Assembly (NCBI RefSeq): GCF_016918565.1
Contig: NZ_JAFFQD010000010.1
Location: 56,888-120,887 of the forward strand
Length of the DNA stretch: 64,000 nucleotides
Reading direction: 5' to 3'
From: Desulfogranum marinum
GTDB taxonomy: Bacteria > Desulfobacterota > Desulfobulbia > Desulfobulbales > Desulfobulbaceae
Positions 43,698 to 51,083 of this stretch are shown piece by piece. Under the pieces are notes generated by a model. The model was not told the DNA's origin. It did not search any database and saw only the letters and a list, made by a program, of their open reading frames with translations. A program made the position numbers and the translations under genes. Within the stretch, counting starts at the first letter, position 1. Each line of letters opens with the position of its first letter.

Positions 43698-45674
43698 TTA
43701 CAGTTCTTTTTCAATAGCCTCTATGGCTGCCTGGGCTTCTTCCCATTTAAGATAGGCCCGCTCCAGGTAACGTTCGACCTGGGTATACTCTTTACTGACT
43801 TCTGCCCAGGCTTCTTTTTGTGCATAGAGTTCCGGGTCTGCCATCAACTCCTCCAGTTCACCTTTGCGGGTCTCATGTTTTTCAATTTCTTTTTCAGCAT
43901 CCTGATTTTTCTTTTTCCAAGGACCAATTTTTTTATTGAGCTGCTCCCGCTCTTTTGCCCTTTGCCTGCGGTGTTCTTTCTTGTCTATCCGCTTTGCCTC
44001 ATCTTCTGCGATCACCTGCTGGGCGTTCTGCTTACCGGCGGTTCCTGGATTATCGGCAAGGGCCTCTTGTTCTTTCTGTCGCTGAGCCAGATACTCATCA
44101 ACATTGCCCTCGTAGATAGTTGCTTTACCGTCTCGTATCTCCAGTACTTTATTAACAAATGAATTGACAAAAAATCGATTATGGGAGACCACCACAATGG
44201 TCCCCTCATACTGGGCCATTGCCTCCTGCAGCACTTCCTGAGAGCTGATATCCAAATGGTTGGTCGGCTCATCAAGCAGCATCAGGTTAGCAGGACGAAC
44301 CAGCATCTTTGCCAGCGCCACCCGTGATTTTTCGCCACCGGAAAGTACCTGCACTTTTTTCTCGACTTCATCGCCGGTGAAGAGAAAGGTCCCTAACAGT
44401 GATCGAACCTGGGTGACAGTCATGTCCACCGCCGCATGGTAAACAGTATCGAGAATACTTATTTCACCGGAAAGTTCCTGGGCCTGGTGCTGACCGAAAT
44501 AGGTCAAAACCACATTATGTCCCTGCTTGATGGTGCCTTCAGCAGGCTCCACTTCGGCAAGCATTTTTAAAAGGGTTGTTTTTCCTGCCCCATTGACACC
44601 GACTACAGCCAGCTTATCGCCCCGCTGCAGAGAAAGAGAAACATTCGAAAGGACCTGTTTCCCGGCAAAGGCCTTGCTCACTCCTTCCACTGTCAATACA
44701 TCTCGCCCGGAAGGGGCTGCAGGAGGGAAAGAAAAAGCAACGGACCGGTCGGTCTCTGAGAGCTCAATCCGCTCTATTTTTTCCAGCTGCTTGACCCTGC
44801 TCTGTACTTGCTTAGCCTTGGTGGACTTAGAGCGAAAACGAGTGATAAAACGCTCGGTCTGTTTAATCATGGCCTGCTGGTTATTATACGCAGCCCGCTC
44901 AAGCTCCAGGCGTTGTTCTTTTTCCACCAGATAATGGGAATAATTGCCGCGGTAAACGGTGAGCTTCCCCAGGCTTAACTCCCAGGTGGTGGATGTTAAC
45001 CGATCTAGAAAAATCCGGTCATGGGAAATAATGACCAATGCCCCCTGGTATTGCTGCAGAAAATTTTCCAGCCACGTCAGGGAGTCCAGGTCCAGGTGAT
45101 TAGTGGGTTCATCTAAAAGCAACAGGGATGGTTTTCTCAACAACAGTTTGGCCAACAGCAACCGCATAATCCAGCCACCGGAAAAACTGGCGGCCGGTTT
45201 TTCAAAATCCTCATTTTTAAACCCCAACCCACCCAAAATCCGTTCAATCTGGGGACGGATACGAAACACGTCGCACCCTTCAAGTGCATGCTGCAGTTCA
45301 CCCTGGCGGGTCAACAGAGGTTCGAGAGCGTCACTCCCTTGCTCTAACAGGGAAAGTTCTTCACTGATTTGATCAAGCTCTTCCTGCTGGGCAAGGACAT
45401 CATCAAAGGCAGACTCTGCCTCCTCAAAAAGGGTTCGCGAACCAAGGTCAAGGGTCACTTCTTGCGGTAAATATGCCACCGAAAACCATGAAGCACGCGA
45501 CACAGTTCCAGGATCGGTCTCCTGTTCGCCGCACATAATTTTTAACAGAGTCGATTTACCGGTACCGTTTACACCTGCCAGTCCTATACGATCACCAGTA
45601 TGCACCTGGACCGCTACATCGCGAAAAATATGCTTACTTCCATACTGGAGGTTTAAGTCATTGACACTGAGCAT
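43698..45674 (-). CDS. ABC-F family ATPase (Uup/YheS-like)
   Basis: 658 residues, two ATPase domains and no membrane segments. First domain: GVNGTGKSTLLKIM, FSGGWIMRLLLAKLL, LLLDEPTNHLDLDSL; second: GVNGAGKTTLLKMLAE, LSGGEKSRVALAKML, LLDEPTNHLDI. The C-terminal ~110 residues (KKNQDAEKEIEKHETRKGE onward) form a coiled coil as in Uup and YheS. ABC-F proteins act on ribosomes or DNA branch structures. It lies in a minus-strand run with a radical SAM gene 20 bases upstream. Confidence 0.93.
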   Translation of the reverse strand: MLSVNDLNLQYGSKHIFRDVAVQVHTGDRIGLAGVNGTGKSTLLKIMCGEQETDPGTVSRASWFSVAYLPQEVTLDLGSRTLFEEAESAFDDVLAQQEELDQISEELSLLEQGSDALEPLLTRQGELQHALEGCDVFRIRPQIERILGGLGFKNEDFEKPAASFSGGWIMRLLLAKLLLRKPSLLLLDEPTNHLDLDSLTWLENFLQQYQGALVIISHDRIFLDRLTSTTWELSLGKLTVYRGNYSHYLVEKEQRLELERAAYNNQQAMIKQTERFITRFRSKSTKAKQVQSRVKQLEKIERIELSETDRSVAFSFPPAAPSGRDVLTVEGVSKAFAGKQVLSNVSLSLQRGDKLAVVGVNGAGKTTLLKMLAEVEPAEGTIKQGHNVVLTYFGQHQAQELSGEISILDTVYHAAVDMTVTQVRSLLGTFLFTGDEVEKKVQVLSGGEKSRVALAKMLVRPANLMLLDEPTNHLDISSQEVLQEAMAQYEGTIVVVSHNRFFVNSFVNKVLEIRDGKATIYEGNVDEYLAQRQKEQEALADNPGTAGKQNAQQVIAEDEAKRIDKKEHRRQRAKEREQLNKKIGPWKKKNQDAEKEIEKHETRKGELEELMADPELYAQKEAWAEVSKEYTQVERYLERAYLKWEEAQAAIEAIEKEL

Positions 45675-45693
45675 CGTTATCTCGTCTTTCTCT

Positions 45694-46701
45694 TTAGTTA
45701 TTTCTCAGGGTAACCTGGTAGCGGGCCTGACTGTCATCGGTTCGCAATGCAAAACAGTCCAACAAACCCAGTTCCGACAGCCGGTACATATTGGCAGACC
45801 GTATCCCTTTAAAAATAGACATATCTTTACTATTGATGATGAGTGTAGGACATGATTCTTTCTGCCCTTGCAAGAGCATCCTTGTCTGTTTAAGCATTAA
45901 CCGGCTCAAAACCATCTCTCCAAAAGAGGGATGATAGGGACCAGCCAGCAGAGAACGCTCTAAAGAATCTCCCGGCTGCAGACCCATGCGTATAACCCGG
46001 ATGCCCTCACGATCAAAGTTTTTTTTCATATATGCTGCCTGCAAAACAGCCTTACCAAGTGAGAGCGGGGTGTATATACCTTTTTGCCAAGCCTTTTCCA
46101 GGCCACTTCCCTTCACCACCAACACGGGATAAATACGAACAAAATCAGGCTGCAACTGGATCGTTTGCGCAACTGTCCGTCGCAGCGAACGAAACGTTTG
46201 ACCCGGCAAGCCAAGCATTAACTGCATCCCTACCTGAAACGCCCCCCGTTGCAACAAGTCCACGGCCCTATACACATCTTGTGTGCTATGGCCGCGCCCT
46301 GAATACCTAAGGACAGTATCATCAAGTGACTGCACTCCAAGCTCGACAATATCTACCTTGAACATGTTCAACAGGTCGAGCTTGTCCTGATCGATATAAT
46401 CAGGACGGGTAGAAAGCCGTATCTGCTGCACCCTGCCCTGATCCATAAAAGGTGTAACCGCTCCGAGTAATTCCTGCTGGCGCAGTGGTTCAAGACCGGT
46501 AAAGCTCCCGCCGTAAAAAGCGACCTGGACGGGATGCGCCTGTTTTGCCAAATACCGATCCAGCCAGGTTTCTATAGTTTCCGTTATCTCTGCGGGTGTT
46601 ACCCGTTTGGCACTTCTACCGCTGATAGAATTTTGATTACAAAAAATGCAGCTATGGGGGCACCCTTCATGGGGTATGAAAATCGGGATAATAGAAGCCA
46701 T
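45694..46701 (-). CDS. Elp3-like radical SAM protein without acetyltransferase domain
   Basis: 335 residues. N-terminal motif IPHEGCPHSCIFCNQNSISG gives C-x4-C-x2-C (Elp3 type), followed by VAFYGGSFTGL and VELGVQSLDD. The GNAT half of true Elp3 is absent; a short C-terminal domain ends the protein. Similar proteins occur next to rnc in deltaproteobacteria, from memory, as here. Probably a tRNA or small-molecule modifying enzyme; substrate unknown. Confidence 0.85.
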   Translation of the reverse strand: MASIIPIFIPHEGCPHSCIFCNQNSISGRSAKRVTPAEITETIETWLDRYLAKQAHPVQVAFYGGSFTGLEPLRQQELLGAVTPFMDQGRVQQIRLSTRPDYIDQDKLDLLNMFKVDIVELGVQSLDDTVLRYSGRGHSTQDVYRAVDLLQRGAFQVGMQLMLGLPGQTFRSLRRTVAQTIQLQPDFVRIYPVLVVKGSGLEKAWQKGIYTPLSLGKAVLQAAYMKKNFDREGIRVIRMGLQPGDSLERSLLAGPYHPSFGEMVLSRLMLKQTRMLLQGQKESCPTLIINSKDMSIFKGIRSANMYRLSELGLLDCFALRTDDSQARYQVTLRNN

Positions 46702-46794
46702 ATGCGCTTAGAAATAAAAGGGATGCTCTCTTGGAGAAATCTACTTGTCGTCTAACGTCAGCGAATAACAAACGCCCTCGCCTGAGCCTGATCT

Positions 46795-46919
46795 GTAACA
46801 GTTCAGCAGTGCTCCGGATGCGTGCAGGCAGGCTGGGTAACTAGCGTAAAGCTAAGTTGTCCAGCCTGATCGTGCGCAGAGGTAAGCGCAGACTCCGTGG
46901 GGTGCTGCTGAACGGTTAC
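46795..46919. repeat. imperfect inverted-repeat element between rnc and radical SAM gene
   Basis: Outer arms GTAACAGTTCAGCAGTGCTCC and, on the other strand, GTAACCGTTCAGCAGCACCCC; inner arms around AGGCTGG/CCAGCCT. The dispersed motif is at 46881-46897 with one change (GGTAAGCGCAGACTCCG). It abuts the rnc stop codon. Confidence 0.6.
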
Positions 46920-47657
46920 CTAATCGTCTTCTTTATCCTGCTGCAACTGCTCCAGTGCAACCCGGGCAGCCTGCTGTTCAGCTTCTTTTTTGCTTGAAGC
47001 CTTTCCAAGCCCAAGCTCATTCCCCTGAAAACAGGCGGCAATGGAGAACTGGCGTGCATGGGCAGGGCCTTCTTCGTTTTTCAGCACATACTCCGGCCCT
47101 TCATTATACTGTTCCTGGAGAAATTCCTGAAGAGAGCTCTTGGCATCGGCAGTAATAAGATGGTCACCGCGTTTAGCAATGTGCGGCTCAAAAAAACGCC
47201 GTACAAAGTCCAGGGCAGCATCATAGCCACCGTCAAGAAAAAGTGCTCCAACCACGGCCTCGTAGGCACAGGAAAGGATGGATGGTTTTTCTCTTCCTTT
47301 GGAGGCATTTTCCCCACGCCCCAGCAAAAGGTATTTTCCCAGTTCAATCCCTCTTGCCATGTGGGCAAGTCCGCCTTCATTGACCAGTGCGGAACGGATC
47401 CTGGTCAATTTCCCTTCCCGTAAATCCGGGAAGCTGGTGTACAGGATATAGCCCACCGTTAAATCAAGCACAGCATCGCCTAAAAATTCAAGGGTTTCGT
47501 TATGCCGCTTATCATCCAGTCGTTCAAATGCATAGGAGCTGTGCACGAGAGAGAGCTGCAGGAGCTGCAGGTCACGGAATTGATAGCCAATCCGTTCCTG
47601 CAGCTCCTGCAGTTCCTCTTCGTGGTCCTGCACCAATGCCCAAAGTGTTGTTCCCAT
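46920..47657 (-). CDS. rnc: ribonuclease III
   Basis: 245 residues. Catalytic signature NETLEFLGDAVLDL (53-66) with the key Glu and Asp; the second metal ligands lie in EAVVGALFLDGGYDAA. A double-stranded RNA-binding domain occupies the last ~70 residues (DAKSSLQEFLQEQYNEGP to KKEAEQQAARVALEQL). It processes rRNA precursors and structured mRNAs. A 15-bp inverted repeat lies in the first 35 codons, which would place an RNase III-type hairpin in its own message. Confidence 0.95.
   Translation of the reverse strand: MGTTLWALVQDHEEELQELQERIGYQFRDLQLLQLSLVHSSYAFERLDDKRHNETLEFLGDAVLDLTVGYILYTSFPDLREGKLTRIRSALVNEGGLAHMARGIELGKYLLLGRGENASKGREKPSILSCAYEAVVGALFLDGGYDAALDFVRRFFEPHIAKRGDHLITADAKSSLQEFLQEQYNEGPEYVLKNEEGPAHARQFSIAACFQGNELGLGKASSKKEAEQQAARVALEQLQQDKEDD
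47556..47612 (-). promoter_or_regulatory. 15-bp hairpin within the 5' end of the rnc message
   Basis: CTGCAGGAGCTGCAG (47612-47598 in the transcript) pairs perfectly with CTGCAGCTCCTGCAG (47570-47556), separated by 27 bases. It starts 45 bases after the rnc start codon. Such a double-stranded stem is a plausible RNase III substrate. Confidence 0.5.
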
Positions 47658-47717
47658 AAATGCAATTTCCTCTTGTCAAAATTTTTATCTGTGGTATAAG
47701 ATGTCGCACTTTCTAAC

Positions 47718-47792
47718 GGCGACGTAGCCAAGCGGTAAGGCAGTGGTCTGCAAAACCATTATTCAGCGGTTCAAATCCGCTCGTCGCCTCCA
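47718..47792 (+). tRNA. tRNA-Cys(GCA), CCA encoded
   Basis: Acceptor GGCGACG/CGTCGCC, D-arm with AGCCAAGCGGTAAGGCA, anticodon arm TGGTCTGCAAAACCA (GCA), T-arm GCGGTTCAAATCCGC, U73 and CCA. The discriminator U is characteristic of tRNA-Cys. Confidence 0.96.
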
Positions 47793-47800
47793 GACATTCA

Positions 47801-47837
47801 AAAGGGTCACAGTATTTGCTGTGACCCTTTTTTTTCT
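47801..47837 (+). terminator. intrinsic terminator after tRNA-Cys
   Basis: AAAGGGTCACAG pairs with CTGTGACCCTTT around a short loop, followed by a run of eight T. Confidence 0.9.
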
Positions 47838-48850
47838 CCCAAATACAATGATACTATGTATAGATTGCATTCTATTCTCGACTTTGCTTCTATAACAATA
47901 AAAAATGTTTTTTTATATAGTAATTTAGAAAGTCCTGTTCCTTTTAATTTTACCTGACCAGTTAAACAAACATAAATATCACTCTTGAACATTTCCTCGA
48001 TACCCGCCCCCCAGAAAAACGGATTAACATCAACACAGGTCAAACTGGCACACCATCAAAATAACAAAACCCTAATCCATTGAAACTCATCAACAAACTC
48101 CCCATTTTCTACAGCGAGATGTGAGCCAATTATTGGACCAATCTCTACTATGGACGTGCACAAAAAAAGACCAGAACAGCATCACCAACTTCCCCAAATT
48201 TACTGAAATTTCAACCAATGTTCTATTACCCCCTTTTACCTGACAATAGGCGGATTCTAAATCAGCTCTCGAAACTCGGCAAAGTTCATACAAACAGGAA
48301 GGTAAAATCGTTGGGCCTGTCTATTCATTCTCATTAGCAGTGGAAATCTCTATCCGCACTGAACGATGCTGTCGTAGGAACTTACAGCGCCCCTAACAAA
48401 CTTCCATAAATGACTATTGAACATAACCTGGAAACATCAAAAATTTAAAACGCTGTATTTAGCATCAAAAGATATGAACATTATTGAATTTTCAAAAGTG
48501 CCTAAATGCTCAATTCCTGTTGTCATGTTTGGTCATTGTTAAGTTCAAAATTATCAGACACATTCAAACGGGATCCCAGTTCAATATTCTGAGCCGATTC
48601 CTTTTCTGGGTAAATTTGACAGTTTAAGCAAGAGTAACTTGTATAAACTAGGACACCACTTTACTGGTGCAGGGCCACTTGTGGAGTATTTTTGTTTGAA
48701 AGAAATCCTTGGTCTATTGGAACTTTTCATTCAACATAACGAACAGTTTTTCCGGAAAATGGAATTTAAGCTATAGTTGGAGATTGATTGACAGTGACGT
48801 TATTCGCGGTAACCATTGCAAATTCAATGCTTTTTCAACTTTAAAGATAG
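47838..48850. other. intergenic region, about 1 kb
   Basis: Low-GC stretch with no frame carrying a ribosome binding site on either strand; the 67-codon minus-strand frame at 48090-48293 has no recognisable content. Near 48652 CACCA-CTTTAC-TGGTG forms a small dyad ~200 bases upstream of the PEP-CTERM promoter, possibly a regulator site. Nothing else supported. Confidence 0.4.
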
Positions 48851-48866
48851 TGGCCCTATTTATGCA
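48851..48866 (+). promoter_or_regulatory. possible sigma-54 promoter of the PEP-CTERM gene
   Basis: TGGCCCTATTTATGCA fits the -24/-12 consensus TGGCAC-N5-TTGCA with the invariant GG and GC ten bases apart. It lies 50 bases before the start codon. PEP-CTERM genes in bacteria with the PrsK/PrsR system commonly use sigma-54. Confidence 0.45.
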
Positions 48867-48916
48867 TATCTGTCAGGAAATATTTAAGAAAAATTTTAAC
48901 CCTTATGGAGGATTAT

Positions 48917-49576
48917 GTGAAAAATGTATTAATAATACCATTGGTAATATTCGGATTGGTAGTCGTGGTCAATGCAACCCCAATTTTAAATGAAACGGCA
49001 CCAAACACATATACTGACACTTTCCCTAATGGCTCCTCGTATGGATGGTATACAAATAGCGGTAATTACTTGGGGACATTTCAAGGAAACGATACTCTCA
49101 ATTTTTTAGACCAAGTGGAGGTAAACCTTCAATCCGTCGGCATCACCACAGATCTCACTCAGGCTACTGTGAGCTACACCACTACAAATGAAACCGATGG
49201 TAATATCCTAGGTACATATACAGGACCTGATGGCGGTGATGTCCCCGAAGCTCTTCAGTCTAGGACTGGTACGTGGACAGCTCTCCCCGCCCCTACAACT
49301 ACGATTGAAATTTATTCTGTAAAGGCAGGGAATTATTATTCGTTATATCAGTTAGTTCCTGGCCCTCAAGCGACCGGATCTTGGAGCACATATGATATGT
49401 GGCAATGGGGGCAAGATAATAATATAAATGGAATAGGGGGAAATGGAGGATTAGAAATTTCACATTTTTCCGGTTTTAATCCTAATAATAATGCTGTACC
49501 CGAACCAACCACCATGCTTCTTTTTGGTACCGGCCTCATCGGCCTGACAGGTATTATTCGGAAAAAACGGAAATAA
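48917..49576 (+). CDS. PEP-CTERM sorted extracellular protein
   Basis: 219 residues from a GTG at 48917 (ATGGAGGATTAT upstream). N-terminal signal peptide (VLIIPLVIFGLVVVVNA), a Gly/Asn/Thr-rich beta domain with low charge, and a textbook C-terminal sorting signal: VPEPTTMLLFGTGLIGLTG followed by IIRKKRK. The Pro-Glu-Pro motif is cut by an exosortase and the protein released or anchored in the envelope or exopolysaccharide. The exosortase is not in this window. Monocistronic with its own terminator. Confidence 0.9.
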   Translation: MKNVLIIPLVIFGLVVVVNATPILNETAPNTYTDTFPNGSSYGWYTNSGNYLGTFQGNDTLNFLDQVEVNLQSVGITTDLTQATVSYTTTNETDGNILGTYTGPDGGDVPEALQSRTGTWTALPAPTTTIEIYSVKAGNYYSLYQLVPGPQATGSWSTYDMWQWGQDNNINGIGGNGGLEISHFSGFNPNNNAVPEPTTMLLFGTGLIGLTGIIRKKRK

Positions 49577-49601
49577 TTTCCGGAAAACCGAATTGCTTAA
49601 C

Positions 49602-49636
49602 AAAAAAAGCGGAACTTTTGGGTTCCGCTTTTTTTA
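49602..49636. terminator. bidirectional terminator between PEP-CTERM gene and thpR
   Basis: AAAAAAAGCGGAAC and GTTCCGCTTTTTTT form a symmetrical stem with A and T runs at both ends, serving the two convergent genes. Confidence 0.9.
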
Positions 49637-49657
49637 TAACTTATCCTTTCCCCCTAC

Positions 49658-50197
49658 TCACAACAACCCATATTCCTGCTCAATGTTATGCACAGCCCCC
49701 TGCCGCCCGAGCATACTCGAATACAACCTAAAATTATTCACCTCAAAAGGCTCCGTACAAAATAAGCCATACTCTTCCAGATAACGAGCCACCTTGCTTA
49801 CCGGCGTGTTTTTCAAGCGAGCAATAGTGATATGCGGAGCAAATTTTCTTTTCTCCAACTTTACCCCTGCTCGGGTCAAACAGGTATATATTTTCTGATG
49901 CAGCAGGTGGAGTTGTTCATTCTTCTCCACTCCCACCCAAACCACTCTCGGTTTTCCCCGGGGAGGGAAAAAACCCATCCCATCCAAACGCATGGAAAAA
50001 GGTTCTGTGATGACGTGTGAAAGTTCCTCCCGGATATCGTGAAAGGCAGCCCCCTCCACCTCGCCGATAAAACAAAGTGTCAGGTGCAGTTGCTCGGGTG
50101 TTATCCAGCGTGCAGAGGGCAAACCGCTACAAAGCGATTCTATCCTGGCCGTGATCGATTCCGGCAAATCCAAGGCAACAAACAACCTTTTTTTCAT
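49658..50197 (-). CDS. thpR: RNA 2',3'-cyclic phosphodiesterase
   Basis: 179 residues. It has the two HxTx motifs of the 2H phosphoesterase fold: HLTLCF (H38) and HITIAR (near 123), with RLFVALDLPESI at the N-terminus. It opens cyclic phosphates at RNA 3' ends (in vitro also ligates 2'-5'). It precedes no obvious partner; nadC lies upstream on the same strand with a 51-base gap. Confidence 0.93.
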   Translation of the reverse strand: MKKRLFVALDLPESITARIESLCSGLPSARWITPEQLHLTLCFIGEVEGAAFHDIREELSHVITEPFSMRLDGMGFFPPRGKPRVVWVGVEKNEQLHLLHQKIYTCLTRAGVKLEKRKFAPHITIARLKNTPVSKVARYLEEYGLFCTEPFEVNNFRLYSSMLGRQGAVHNIEQEYGLL

Positions 50198-50248
50198 CAG
50201 CTTATCCGGAAAATGCCCTTTGGTAACGAGTAACTTTCAGTTGATAAT

Positions 50249-51082
50249 TTAGCACCAGTCCATGCCAATATCACAGGCAGGAGCTGAATGGGTCAACCCA
50301 CCAACAGAAATTACGTCCACGCCGGTTTCAGCGATTGCCCGAACGGTATCCAAGCTAACGCCACCGGAGGCTTCGATAACAGCCCTGCCGTCAATCAACT
50401 TGACCGCCTCCTCCATGGTCTTAGTATCCATATTGTCCAACATAATCACCCCGACACGACAGGCGAGACACTCTTCCACTTGTGCCATGGTATCGGTTTC
50501 CACCTCGATATTTATGGTATGTGGGACTTGGCGTCGTACCCGCTTAACCGCATCGGTAATCGAGCCACAGGCGGCAATATGGTTATCCTTGATCATAACT
50601 CCGTCGCTGAGACTAAAACGATGATTACTCCCCCCTCCGACCCGGACCGCATACTTTTCAAGCATCCGCAGCCCTGGAGTTGTTTTTCGGGTATCCACGA
50701 TCTTCACATCCAACCCATCGATAGCGGCAACAAAGGCTGCTGTCAGGGTCGCTATGCCGCATAGCCGCTGCACCAGATTCAACGCAACCCGCTCACCTCG
50801 CAGCAGCGCCCGGGTCGGGCCTATTAGTTCCAACAGGATATCGCCTTTATCGGCGTGTTTGCCGTCCTGAAGAACACGACCATAGGTGGTTTTAGGGTTC
50901 AGCTTGGAAAAAATCGGCCAAGCCACCTTTGCCATACCGGCAGCAACCAGTGGCTCACGGGCTGTAAAATAGGCGTGCGATTGGTCTTTATCGGTAAAAA
51001 TCGCATCGGTGGTGATATCACCGTGTTCTAAGTCCTCATGGATAAACCTATCCAGCAGAGGGTCCAATAAGTAAGCATCCAT
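50249..51082 (-). CDS. nadC: nicotinate-nucleotide pyrophosphorylase (carboxylating)
   Basis: 277 residues from the ATG at 51082, one base after the valS stop; the longer frame overlaps valS and has no homology. Motifs: EDLEHGDITTDAIF, GERVALNLVQRLCGIAT, VDTRKTTPGLRMLEKYAVRVGG-type segment, KDNHIAA and the ending IEASGGVSLDTV with VISVGGLTHSAPACDIGM. It makes nicotinate mononucleotide from quinolinate and PRPP in NAD synthesis. Confidence 0.95.
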   Translation of the reverse strand: MDAYLLDPLLDRFIHEDLEHGDITTDAIFTDKDQSHAYFTAREPLVAAGMAKVAWPIFSKLNPKTTYGRVLQDGKHADKGDILLELIGPTRALLRGERVALNLVQRLCGIATLTAAFVAAIDGLDVKIVDTRKTTPGLRMLEKYAVRVGGGSNHRFSLSDGVMIKDNHIAACGSITDAVKRVRRQVPHTINIEVETDTMAQVEECLACRVGVIMLDNMDTKTMEEAVKLIDGRAVIEASGGVSLDTVRAIAETGVDVISVGGLTHSAPACDIGMDWC

Positions 51083-51083
51083 A

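Noticed and set aside
48090..48293. 67-codon minus-strand frame in the 1-kb spacer
   Set aside because: No ribosome binding site, no recognisable domain and atypical composition.
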